From: an uncultured Alphaproteobacteria bacterium
GTDB lineage: Bacteria > Pseudomonadota > Alphaproteobacteria > VGEJ01
Length of the DNA: 64,000 bases
Reading direction: 5' to 3'
Assembly: GCA_913041535.1 (NCBI GenBank)
Contig: CAJWJK010000007.1
Location: 1-64,000, forward strand
How positions within the stretch are numbered: the first letter of the stretch is position 1; each line of letters starts with the position of its first letter. Below, one piece after another: positions 17,746 to 27,581 of the stretch. A program made the position numbers and the translations under genes. The notes under the pieces were generated by a model that saw nothing but the letters and a program-made list of their open reading frames with translations, was not told where the DNA came from and did not search any database.

Positions 17746-18476
17746 TATTTATCCACCTTACCTTTTTCGGAGGTGATTATTCGAAATATTTCCTCCATTG
17801 TAGAACCTTGGTACATCATTCGTAGATTAGATGGAGTGTCATCTACGCGGATTCTTCCCTGTGCAATAACCACAGCCCGTGTGCACAATGCCTCCACTTC
17901 CTCAAGAGCATGTGTCGATATAATTATTGCTTTATCACGAGCCAGTGATCGAAGAAGCGCACGAACCTCATATTTCTGATTCGGGTCAAGTCCATCTGTA
18001 GGCTCATCAAGAATCAGCACATCAGGGTCGTGGGCAATAGCTTGAGCAAGCGCAACGCGACGTTTGAATCCTTTAGAGAGGGTGTGAATGGGACGATGTA
18101 AAACCTCGTGAAGTTCGACGCTGCTAATCACAGCATTTATCCGCTCTGTTCGCTCTTTTCTGGGAAGCCGACGCAACATCAGAGCAAACTTGAGTAGATT
18201 GGCAGGAGTCATATCACCGTAGAGCGGCGCTCCTTCCGGGAGGTACCCTATGCAAGCCTTAGCACTAAGAGGATCATCGGACACACCAAAGCCACACACA
18301 TGTGCGCTCCCAGAGTCTGACAATATAAACCCTGCCAGCATTCGCATGGTCGTAGTCTTTCCAGCTCCATTTGGACCAAGAAAACCAAGAATCTCTCCAC
18401 GCTCAACCCTGAATGAGACATCGTCCACCGCTAATAAGGAGCCGTACCATTTACTGAGTTTCCTAGCTTCAATCAT
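17745..18476 (-). CDS. ABC transporter ATP-binding protein, GldA-like
   Basis: 243 residues. Walker A 'GPNGAGKTT', a drug-exporter-type signature 'LSKGFKRRVALAQA' (LSKG in place of LSGG), Walker B 'VLILDEPTDGLDP' and the switch histidine in 'IIISTHALEEVEAL' are all present. It is the first gene of the four-gene export module and supplies its energy. Confidence 0.92.
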   Translation of the reverse strand: MIEARKLSKWYGSLLAVDDVSFRVERGEILGFLGPNGAGKTTTMRMLAGFILSDSGSAHVCGFGVSDDPLSAKACIGYLPEGAPLYGDMTPANLLKFALMLRRLPRKERTERINAVISSVELHEVLHRPIHTLSKGFKRRVALAQAIAHDPDVLILDEPTDGLDPNQKYEVRALLRSLARDKAIIISTHALEEVEALCTRAVVIAQGRIRVDDTPSNLRMMYQGSTMEEIFRIITSEKGKVDK

Positions 18477-18614
18477 AGTTCTTTAGAACTATCACCCGAC
18501 ACCACATTAGTGAACCTTTTTCAGTAAATTTTAAATAATATCCACTGGTGGACACAGTTTGTTCAAAGTACGAAAATACTATTTCTAAAACCACTTACCA
18601 ACGAGGAGAGAGCC

Positions 18615-19298
18615 ATGCACCCCGGTGCTATCCCCCAAGATATCCTTGATCGTTGTATGGCCCGACGTGGTCGTATACATACCTTTGAAGCCATCGACCC
18701 ACGTAAGTCAGCGATGGTTATTGTCGACATGCAGGATGCTTTCGTCGCCGACAATGCTATAGCCGAAATTCCAATGGCCCGTGAAATCGTTCCAAATATC
18801 AACCGCCTAAACAACGTACTGCGTGATGCTGGGGGAATGGTTGTGTGGATAGTCTCAACTTACGGACCTAGGCAAGAAGATCGATGGCCTATCATGTATG
18901 ATCATATCTTCGATCCATCACTCGGCAACCAGGTGCGCGCAGCATTAAGTGAAGGAGCTTTAGGTCATTCGATTTATGCGGAGCTACAAACCAAGACTGA
19001 GGATCACACTATAAGTAAAAACCGTTTCAGCGCCTTCGTGGGTAGTGACGGGCAACTTGAACACCTCCTGCGGTCAAACAACATTGATACAATCTTGATA
19101 ACCGGTACAGTGACAAGTGTCTGCTGTGAATCCACAGCAAGAGAGGCTGCCATGCGAAACTTTAAGACAGTCATGATTTCAGATGCCAACGCTGGTCGCG
19201 ATGACGAAGAGCACTGGGCTTCTCTATCAAATATTATACTCGGCTTTGGAGACGTATATACCACTGAAGAAATAATTTCCCTCATTAAGGACAGGTAA
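18615..19298 (+). CDS. Isochorismatase-family cysteine hydrolase (copy 2)
   Basis: 227 residues. The triad Asp ('AMVIVDMQDAF'), Lys ('TISKNRFSAF') and Cys ('TGTVTSVCCESTAREA') is complete, with the cis-peptide region before the nucleophile. It belongs to the same superfamily as the protein at 12332 but is only distantly similar, and it has two adjacent cysteines at the active site. A strong GAGGAGAG precedes the ATG. It stands alone and converges with the aminotransferase gene. Substrate unknown; an amide or carbamoyl compound is likely. Confidence 0.87.
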   Translation: MHPGAIPQDILDRCMARRGRIHTFEAIDPRKSAMVIVDMQDAFVADNAIAEIPMAREIVPNINRLNNVLRDAGGMVVWIVSTYGPRQEDRWPIMYDHIFDPSLGNQVRAALSEGALGHSIYAELQTKTEDHTISKNRFSAFVGSDGQLEHLLRSNNIDTILITGTVTSVCCESTAREAAMRNFKTVMISDANAGRDDEEHWASLSNIILGFGDVYTTEEIISLIKDR

Positions 19299-19405
19299 GT
19301 CTATAGGGTCCAAATCCCTGTATGTTGAAGGCTTTTATCAATTTCTGAAGTTGGCTCATGGTTAGCTTTACTTAACTATATAGCGTTGGACAACTGACAA
19401 GTAGA

Positions 19406-20620
<1,215 letters not shown>

Positions 20621-20781
20621 TTAACTCTAACCCAAGACGCTAATTCACGATTACGCAGAAAAGGACGCAAGAACAAAATAGATCATCATACTACATACGG
20701 AGTTCCACCGACTAAGTCTACTATCACAGCTTGTTCACAGGATCATGACGGACAGCGAATCTCCATACCCGTGTTTTGCAG

Positions 20782-22029
20782 TCATCCTATAAGGATCACT
20801 CTGAAATCGTTAACGTTAGTATATGTAGGACCAGTGTTGATCAAGCCACCAACAGCTTCGAAAGCACCATACGAATCATTATTAGCAAGACATGCGTGCG
20901 GATCAATTCCCGCATACTGCATCTGCGAGAGACTATTTGGTGATATTATTGCCCCAGCGTTGTCTTCACTACCGTCGATACCGTCTGTATCACAAGCTAA
21001 AGCCGCAATGTATTCGTTACTATTAAGAGCCAAGCATAATGACAACATGTACTCAGTATTTGGCCCTCCACGCCCAGTTCCCGACACAGTGACCGTTGTT
21101 TCACCACCAGAGAGGATTGCGGTCTTCCTGCCTCTCTCTACCATGGACAATGCCATTTCAGCATGTTCAAGTGCGACTGTCCGCGATTCACCCTCAATAC
21201 CCCCACCCAGTATAAGCGGCTGATACCCAGCCTCCTGAGCAACAATCGCTGCTGCCTCCAAAGCTTGATCTGCATTCGCTATAATGACATGGCTAACTCT
21301 GGACAGACGGTTATCCTCTGGTGCAATCGGCCTATTCTCGTTTGAATGGAAATGACGCGACACACTTGGCGGCAATGAAATTCTGTACTTGCTCAGGATC
21401 TCTTTTATTTCAGTTCCAAGCGGCGGGTGCCCAACGGTTGGACCAGATGCTATCACCGCTGGGTCGTCACCGGGCACATCAGAAATCATGAGAGTAACAA
21501 CACGTGCCGGAGCCGCGGCTGCAGCAAGTCTGCCACCCTTTATCGCGGACAATTGTTTCCGAATTAAATTAATCTCGCTGATCGTTGCTCCGCAGTCTAA
21601 TAACAAACTGGTTGTTTGGCGCTTGTCCTCCATAGAAAGGCCCGGCAAAGGCAATGCAAGAAGTGCTGACCCACCGCCAGACAAAAGACAGCACACAAGA
21701 TCATCCTCACCAAGCCTGCTAACCATAGCCATCATCCGACGTGCAGCTTTCTCACCTGCCGCATCTGGCAAAGGGTGCCCAGCTTCAACCACTTCAATCA
21801 ACTCAGTCGACAGTCCGTACCCATACCGAGTCACGACAAGCCCTTCAACGTTAGGCCCAAATTGAGCCTCGGTTACTTGAGCCATTGCCGCTGCCGCCTT
21901 TCCCGCGCCGACAACTACAACGCGGCCAGGCGGCCTTTCTGGCATATGCGGAGGCATACAGACTTTAGGCTGAGTTCTGGAAATTGCTTCATTGAACAAT
22001 TTTCTTAGGAGATCCGAAGATGCAACCAT
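20782..22029 (-). CDS. gckA: Glycerate 2-kinase (GckA/TtuD, MOFRL family)
   Basis: 415 residues. It has an N-terminal nucleotide/substrate domain ('VVVVGAGKAAAAMAQ', 'CCLLSGGGSALLALP') and a C-terminal MOFRL domain ('ILSGGETTVTVSGTGRGGPN', 'ALACDTDGIDG'). These enzymes phosphorylate D-glycerate, often in tartrate, glyoxylate or serine-cycle metabolism. It begins 12 bases after the MFS transporter gene, which suggests joint uptake and phosphorylation of the substrate. Confidence 0.92.
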   Translation of the reverse strand: MVASSDLLRKLFNEAISRTQPKVCMPPHMPERPPGRVVVVGAGKAAAAMAQVTEAQFGPNVEGLVVTRYGYGLSTELIEVVEAGHPLPDAAGEKAARRMMAMVSRLGEDDLVCCLLSGGGSALLALPLPGLSMEDKRQTTSLLLDCGATISEINLIRKQLSAIKGGRLAAAAAPARVVTLMISDVPGDDPAVIASGPTVGHPPLGTEIKEILSKYRISLPPSVSRHFHSNENRPIAPEDNRLSRVSHVIIANADQALEAAAIVAQEAGYQPLILGGGIEGESRTVALEHAEMALSMVERGRKTAILSGGETTVTVSGTGRGGPNTEYMLSLCLALNSNEYIAALACDTDGIDGSEDNAGAIISPNSLSQMQYAGIDPHACLANNDSYGAFEAVGGLINTGPTYTNVNDFRVILIG

Positions 22030-22041
22030 GGCGCTCTCTTC

Positions 22042-23382
22042 TCAACTATTCCCAACCAACTGACGTGCATGAGATTCACGCAAACAAAATGATATCAATA
22101 TCGCTATGCTAGTGCATATTGGATATGCCAAAAATGCATTTTGAAAATCTAAGCTTGAGTATAATGGAACACCACGAACTATGACCCCATCCCAACTTAG
22201 ATCAATTAACCAACCCACCAACGGCTGGAAAAGCGCCGGGCTGATCATACATATGGTATTGAAAAGGCCAGTAGCAGTACTCCCAAGTCTCGGAGCAGTG
22301 TGTTCACGCAAAAGCGCAAACATTACCCCCATCGTACTGGCGGCCACACCTAGAACAAACAGAACAGTGTACAACGTCCACAATGGCATGGTCGGCGTTA
22401 ATGCTAAAATTAACCACATTGCGAGACTTAGAACTGCCCCTACCACCATGGGAGGTTTTCGCCTGCGCATTTTATCAGCTACCCATCCACTAATAGGCGC
22501 ACCAATAGCCCATCCAATCATTACTATTGATGTCGTGGCTGCTGCAGATGACCGACTCATATCATACCCTTGCATGAGGTATGCAACACTCCATAAGCTT
22601 AAGAATGATAGAATGGGCCCTGCTACCATCGCTCCATACAGTGAAATAAGCCATGTGTGACGGCTAGCAGCAACGACGCACATATCGGCCCAAAAGGAGG
22701 CGCCCTGGGCCTTAACTTGGTCAGGCTTATCTGCCATTCGACTATTCGGTTGGGCCGAGGCTGTTTGGGGAGGTCGGTCACGCACTGTTATCCACAACAT
22801 GGATGCCCAAATAACGGCCGCAGCTGCAAGCACATAATAGATGACCCGCCAATCCAATGTTTCAGAGATTGCAGCAAGCGGTGCCTGACCGAGAAACGCG
22901 CCTGCCATGCCCGAAAACATCACTAAACCAGTAACGAAGGCAAAACGCTCCGGAGGTAGCCATGCTCGGGCAATAACCAGGGCGCCCACGAACGGCACAC
23001 CTGCTCCAGCTCCAATCAAAAGCTGGCCAATAGATGCCGTGCCCAATGATTCCGAAAATGCGAATACAATACTGCCCAGCCCACACAATAGCGCTGCAAC
23101 CGTTAGTACTACCCTTGCACCATATCGATCTAGCAGAATACCCAAAGGAATCTGAAGACCAGCATACGAATAAAAGTAAAATGCCGAGAGATTTCCAAGC
23201 AATAGTGCGGTGACTCCAAAGTCACGCATAAGGTTGTCGACAATTACGTTAGGAGCTACCCGCTGAAAAAATGCATAGGTGTAGAGAGAAGTTGCCAGAC
23301 CAAACATTACCCAAGGCAGATAACCCGCAACAGACGCCACTTCAGACGTTTCTCTGGCTGATCGGCTTCGCATATCAGTCAT
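22042..23382 (-). CDS. Major facilitator superfamily transporter
   Basis: 446 residues from the ATG at 23382, with twelve hydrophobic segments in two halves. The motif-A region reads 'GILLDRYGARVVL' after helix 2, and an internal repeat 'GWVADKMRRRKPP' after helix 8. A GTG nine codons upstream (23409) is also in frame, but GGGAGG lies between the two, so the ATG is favoured. Its position immediately before glycerate kinase suggests an organic-acid importer. Which acid cannot be told from sequence. Confidence 0.87.
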   Translation of the reverse strand: MTDMRSRSARETSEVASVAGYLPWVMFGLATSLYTYAFFQRVAPNVIVDNLMRDFGVTALLLGNLSAFYFYSYAGLQIPLGILLDRYGARVVLTVAALLCGLGSIVFAFSESLGTASIGQLLIGAGAGVPFVGALVIARAWLPPERFAFVTGLVMFSGMAGAFLGQAPLAAISETLDWRVIYYVLAAAAVIWASMLWITVRDRPPQTASAQPNSRMADKPDQVKAQGASFWADMCVVAASRHTWLISLYGAMVAGPILSFLSLWSVAYLMQGYDMSRSSAAATTSIVMIGWAIGAPISGWVADKMRRRKPPMVVGAVLSLAMWLILALTPTMPLWTLYTVLFVLGVAASTMGVMFALLREHTAPRLGSTATGLFNTICMISPALFQPLVGWLIDLSWDGVIVRGVPLYSSLDFQNAFLAYPICTSIAILISFCLRESHARQLVGNS

Positions 23383-23563
23383 TGCATTGAATACCTCCCG
23401 AAACAACACACGGCATAAGAAACTCCTTAGTATGCTGCGCGAGCCGTCGCATATACCCTACGTGATTGCCACTCAACTTATGCTGAATAGACTATAGCCT
23501 TTTACACGGCATACGAATCATACTAATACAATAGCCTTTCCGTTCGAACCCGTCGGAGTTTCC

Positions 23564-24343
23564 ATGCCAAAACCTAAAACGGAACCATTTTCTATAGTGA
23601 ACCAGAATGGCACTAGCGCTTATGTATTAAGCTGCGAGCACGCCAGCTTCTATATACCTGAGCATTTATCTCAGTTGGGCCTAGACCCGAAGATTATAAG
23701 ACGTCACATTGGCTGGGACATTGGTGCAGCCAATGTCACTAACGAGCTTTCTTCCAGTCTGGACGCTATATCGGTCCACTCCAATGTTTCGCGCTTAGTA
23801 ATCGATTGTAACCGACACCCTGACCACCCAACTTCAATACCAGAAATAAGTGATAATACAGTCATTCCAGGAAATATGGACATATCTAAGGATGATCGGG
23901 CAGATAGGTTAAAAAACTATTTTCAACCATACCATGACGCACTAAGACAAACCTTAAACGGTGCCCTACATCGTCATCCGAATCGAGCTCCAGCTCTAGT
24001 ATCCATCCACAGTTTTACCCCTTCCATGGGAGGGTTTAATCGACCTTGGCACATCGGTATACTTTGGGATCGAGACCAACGTCTGGCTCAGCTACTTGTT
24101 TCCACCCTAGGAACTAATACCGACTTGGTTATCGGAGAGAATGAGCCCTACTCCGGACATGACATGGCAGGACACTCCATACGATATCATGCCCAAAACC
24201 GAGGCATTCCCAACGTGTTGATTGAAGTTCGACAAGACTTAATTTCAACCCCTAAAGGCGTTAAAACCTGGGCTAAACAATTGCATGATGCGCTTGAGGA
24301 AGCAGCACGACACCCCGATCTGTTAACAATGGATCCACCATGA
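23564..24343 (+). CDS. N-formylglutamate amidohydrolase family (copy 2)
   Basis: 259 residues. It shares the blocks 'VLSCEHASFYIP', 'RRHIGWDIGAANV', 'VIDCNRHP', 'VSIHSFTPSMGG' and 'VLIEVRQDLI' with the protein at 11490, so the two are paralogues. This copy lacks the N- and C-terminal extensions of copy 1. It stands alone between the MFS gene (divergent) and DUF1244. The metal-binding residues are kept, so it should be an active amidohydrolase, but its substrate may differ from copy 1. Confidence 0.88.
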   Translation: MPKPKTEPFSIVNQNGTSAYVLSCEHASFYIPEHLSQLGLDPKIIRRHIGWDIGAANVTNELSSSLDAISVHSNVSRLVIDCNRHPDHPTSIPEISDNTVIPGNMDISKDDRADRLKNYFQPYHDALRQTLNGALHRHPNRAPALVSIHSFTPSMGGFNRPWHIGILWDRDQRLAQLLVSTLGTNTDLVIGENEPYSGHDMAGHSIRYHAQNRGIPNVLIEVRQDLISTPKGVKTWAKQLHDALEEAARHPDLLTMDPP

Positions 24344-24582
24344 CTTGGGACCATCTAAAAACTGGCTTTATGTGTAATCCCAATTACTCGAAAAAACTTG
24401 ATGCAGTAACCGTTATTATTGTTTATTTACACTACCATATCTCATCAGACTCTAAGCTCAATTTTTATCAACTGTAATTATCAAAGTTTGAACGATAAGG
24501 TTACGAGAATAGAGACATAGAAACTTTAGGCCTACGGGCTAGCAGTTTGCATGCCATCACTATCCGCCTTGTAGAGGTAAAT

Positions 24583-24882
24583 ATGGACGAAAAAACCCGA
24601 ACTGAACTAGAAGCAGCCGCATTTCGAACCCTAGTCTCCCACTTACGAGATCGCACTGACGTGCAAAATATAGATCTAATGAACTTAGCCAGTTTCTGTC
24701 GTAATTGTCTCTCAAAATGGTATCGTTCTGCAGCTGAAGAACGTGGACTTGAGCTCTCATACGCCGACGCGCGTGAAATTATTTATGGCATGCCTTACGA
24801 TGAATGGAAGGATAAATACCAAACTGAGGCCACCCCTGAGCAGCGAGCCGCCTTTGAATCTGCCAAGCCTCACAAGCATTGA
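24583..24882 (+). CDS. DUF1244 family protein
   Basis: 99 residues. The core 'LMNLASFCRNCLSKWYRSAA' followed by 'YADAREIIYGMPYDEWKDKY' is the hallmark of the DUF1244 family, small soluble proteins widespread in proteobacteria with no established function. The C-x2-C pair could bind a metal. I place the start at the ATG at 24583 (GAGGTAAAT just upstream) rather than at the earlier in-frame ATG at 24547, which adds twelve unlike residues. Confidence 0.9.
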   Translation: MDEKTRTELEAAAFRTLVSHLRDRTDVQNIDLMNLASFCRNCLSKWYRSAAEERGLELSYADAREIIYGMPYDEWKDKYQTEATPEQRAAFESAKPHKH

Positions 24883-25028
24883 CTTTAGCTTGTAGGTTTC
24901 AGTCACAATTGCTACTCAGCGTGGGACTAGGTGTCTATGGGGATTATGTGCTTTTCTTCGATCCTAAAAGTCTGGATGCGGACCCAAGTAACCTGGAAAA
25001 GATACAGCTAAACCTCACAAGGTTATGA
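24879..25028 (+). CDS. Candidate 49-residue small ORF after DUF1244
   Basis: An open frame of 49 codons starts at a TTG overlapping the DUF1244 stop (TTGA at 24879-24882) and ends six bases into the opposite-strand gene. It reads 'LTLACRFQSQLLLSVGLGVY' and then a stretch ending 'DPSNLEKIQLNLTRL': a short hydrophobic part and a charged tail. The overlap is of the translational-coupling type seen elsewhere in this window. There is no clear ribosome binding site and no recognised family, so it may be chance. Confidence 0.22.
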   Translation: MTLACRFQSQLLLSVGLGVYGDYVLFFDPKSLDADPSNLEKIQLNLTRL

Positions 25029-26039
25029 TAAACCCCTATAGTCTGTAGCTAAATGTGCGAGGCAGTCCCCGCGCTCGCAGCGGGCGAAGTGGCGTTTACA
25101 TATAAACAATCCATCATGTCTGAACACCACCTCCATCGGCGCCCTAGCGGGATTATCATTGAAATGAAGCATACCCGCCACCTGGCCTTCTTTTACCTCT
25201 TCCCCGAGTGCACAATACCACTCAAATAGGCCTGCGTCCGGGGCATAAACATAATAATCGCGCCCCGCCAGCTCAGTTAGACGGATCTCTGGAGCGGCAA
25301 CGACAGGAAATTTACTAGTGTTCTTTAAAACACCAACATGAGAAAGAGTGCGAATAACGCCTTGATCACATATTTGTACGCCTGCGGGGTTTAAGGAACC
25401 CGTCCCACCAGCCTCAGTTGCTAAATAGACAAGCCCATGTCTGTGTGCCGAGCCAGTGGCAGTACGAGGCTCATTAAAATACGCCCAAACCATACTAACT
25501 GGCGACCCAAAAGCCCTAAGTAACTCGAGCGCTCGAGTGTCAAGCTGGTCATCGCCCGAAACCATGACCGAAGCGAATGGTATGTAATCAAGTGAAGAAC
25601 CTCCGGAATGCAGATCAATCCAATAATCAGCAAGTGGAGCTAGAGTCGTATCGATGTAGTACGCTATCTGAGCCGTGGGCCCCCCATCAGGGCTCCCCGG
25701 AAATGAACGATTAAGATTACCTCCATCCAGCGGAGACACACGTAAGCCTGCCATCGCTGCTGGAAAGTTTGCCATAGGAAGAAAAATTACACGCCCTTCG
25801 ATATCAGCAGGATCAAGGCTGCGGATAAGCTTATTTAGACAAACTTGTCCTTCAAATTCGTCCCCATGATTACCTGACATCAAAAGAACAGTTGGACCAA
25901 TTCCATTCTTCACAACTGCTATAGGCATGGCAATAGTACCGTACGCTGAACGGGTTACGGAATGAGGCAAGTGAAGATATCCAATCTGTTTACCTTCAGT
26001 TTCATAATCGACTTCTGTCCAGATCAGTGATTTTTCCAT
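25023..26039 (-). CDS. Succinylglutamate desuccinylase/aspartoacylase family hydrolase
   Basis: 338 residues of the zinc-dependent AstE/AspA family (M14-like). The zinc ligands are visible as His and Glu in 'SGNHGDEFEGQ' and the His of 'DLHSGGSS'; the substrate arginine/asparagine pair is in 'GGNLNRSFPG'. A C-terminal beta domain ('DAGLFEWYCALGEEVKEGQV') is typical of the subgroup that includes N-alpha-acetyl-diaminobutyrate deacetylases. It probably removes an acyl group from an acylated amino acid. It is divergent from larA across a 239-base region holding a long palindrome. Confidence 0.87.
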   Translation of the reverse strand: MEKSLIWTEVDYETEGKQIGYLHLPHSVTRSAYGTIAMPIAVVKNGIGPTVLLMSGNHGDEFEGQVCLNKLIRSLDPADIEGRVIFLPMANFPAAMAGLRVSPLDGGNLNRSFPGSPDGGPTAQIAYYIDTTLAPLADYWIDLHSGGSSLDYIPFASVMVSGDDQLDTRALELLRAFGSPVSMVWAYFNEPRTATGSAHRHGLVYLATEAGGTGSLNPAGVQICDQGVIRTLSHVGVLKNTSKFPVVAAPEIRLTELAGRDYYVYAPDAGLFEWYCALGEEVKEGQVAGMLHFNDNPARAPMEVVFRHDGLFICKRHFARCERGDCLAHLATDYRGLS

Positions 26040-26108
26040 CGCTTCCTACCGCATGCTATTAGGTAATATTGTTAGCAAACCTCATTAAACGGTCGTAAAC
26101 CGAGCTCC

Positions 26109-26136
26109 GATATACTCCGCCATGGCGGAGTATATC
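26109..26136. promoter_or_regulatory. Perfect 28-bp palindrome between divergent genes
   Basis: The left half GATATACTCCGCCA is followed directly by its exact reverse complement, giving a 28-bp dyad with no spacer or mismatch. It lies 70 bases upstream of the aspartoacylase-like ATG and 143 bases upstream of larA. A continuous palindrome between divergent genes suits an operator for a dimeric regulator; as RNA it would form a hairpin in either leader. No U-run follows on either strand, which argues against a simple terminator. Confidence 0.5.
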
Positions 26137-26278
26137 CCATGAGTGCCCCAAGAAGTATGGCTTATAGATAATTATTGAGGTTGCATTGCTATCATACTAG
26201 TTACATCGCCAAATATATGGGGAATAAACCCCTATAGCCACTTACCTCATTGTCACGTAGCCTAGACCAGAGGAATGT

Positions 26279-27565
26279 ATGCAAGTTCATCTTAACTACG
26301 GAAAAGAAAAATTAGCTGTCTGCTTGGCTGATGATTTAGCGGTTAGCGTGATCTCTAAGCGCAAGATGCCAGTCCTGCAAGAGCCAATTACTGCAGTTGA
26401 ACAAGCACTTAAGGCTCCCATCGGCTGCGCGCCGTTACATCAAATTGCGCGCAATGCAAAAAAAGCATGTATTCTAATCTGCGATATTACTCGCCCAGTA
26501 CCTAATGGACTAATACTCCCGCCTTTGATTCGAACACTATTAAACTCTGGTCTCAATTCAGATCAGATCGAAGTGATCATTGCCACCGGGCTACATCGTC
26601 CGAACGAAGGCGCTGAATTAACTGAAGTAATTGGAGATCCATGGGTTGCTGAAACGATTCAAGTATCGAATCACTTTGCTCGCGACAATGATGCCCATAC
26701 CTATGTTGGAACAACATCACAGAATACTGTCGTCAAATTAGATCGTCGATTTATTCAAGCCGACCTTCGTATCGTAATTGGCCTTGTAGAACCTCACTTT
26801 ATGGCGGGCTATTCAGGCGGGCGAAAGATTGTAGCTCCTGGCATTGCGCATCGTGACACTATTACAGCACTGCATGCCGCACGCTTCATGGAGCATCCAA
26901 TGACGACCAATTGCATACTGGAGGGCAACCCCCTGCACGAAGAGCAGTTAGAAATAATGGAAATGATTGGGGAAGTGCTTGCGTTAAATACCGTTATTGA
27001 TGAACAAAGGCTACTTTCTTATGTGAATTTTGGTGACGTCATACAAAGCCACCTTCAAGCTGTCCAGTATACACGCGGCTACGCCGAGGTTCCGATTGTT
27101 GAACGTTTTTCGACCATTGTTACCAGCGCAGCTGGATACCCACTCGATAATACCTATTACCAAACCGTTAAGGGTATGGTTAGCCCTATAGATATACTTG
27201 AAACTGGAGGCAGCCTGATAATAGCGTCAGCCTGCAGTGAAGGCATAGGCTCAAAGGAGTACGTTGCAGCTCAAAAGCGATTGCTTTCTGATGGCTCTGA
27301 AATGTTTCTGTCTAATCTTTTGAAAAAAAATCATGCAGCAATCGATGAGTGGCAGACTGAAATGCAGCTAAAACCAATGAAACATGGAACTGTTTATCTG
27401 TATACCGATGGGTTAACAGACAGCGAACGTCAACTCACAGGTGTGCAGATGACTAATTCCCTTGAAAACACAATTGTTGAAAGCGTTACACGGTCTGGGG
27501 ATAATCGAGTTGCGATTATCCCGGAGGGACCTTATGTAGTTCCCAGATATCTACCTGAAACCTGA
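26279..27565 (+). CDS. larA: LarA-family nickel-pincer lactate racemase
   Basis: 428 residues. Family motifs include 'ATGLHRPNEGAEL' and 'VEPHFMAGYSGGRKIVAPG'. In the latter, His173 and Lys183 match His174 and Lys184 of Lactobacillus plantarum LarA; that lysine carries the pyridinium-thioamide nickel cofactor. The enzyme should racemise or epimerise an alpha-hydroxy acid; the LarA superfamily has substrates other than lactate, so the exact one is open. AGAGGA precedes the ATG. larC follows after 16 bases; larB and larE are not in this window. Confidence 0.88.
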   Translation: MQVHLNYGKEKLAVCLADDLAVSVISKRKMPVLQEPITAVEQALKAPIGCAPLHQIARNAKKACILICDITRPVPNGLILPPLIRTLLNSGLNSDQIEVIIATGLHRPNEGAELTEVIGDPWVAETIQVSNHFARDNDAHTYVGTTSQNTVVKLDRRFIQADLRIVIGLVEPHFMAGYSGGRKIVAPGIAHRDTITALHAARFMEHPMTTNCILEGNPLHEEQLEIMEMIGEVLALNTVIDEQRLLSYVNFGDVIQSHLQAVQYTRGYAEVPIVERFSTIVTSAAGYPLDNTYYQTVKGMVSPIDILETGGSLIIASACSEGIGSKEYVAAQKRLLSDGSEMFLSNLLKKNHAAIDEWQTEMQLKPMKHGTVYLYTDGLTDSERQLTGVQMTNSLENTIVESVTRSGDNRVAIIPEGPYVVPRYLPET

Positions 27566-27581
27566 CTGCTGAGGCCGCTTC

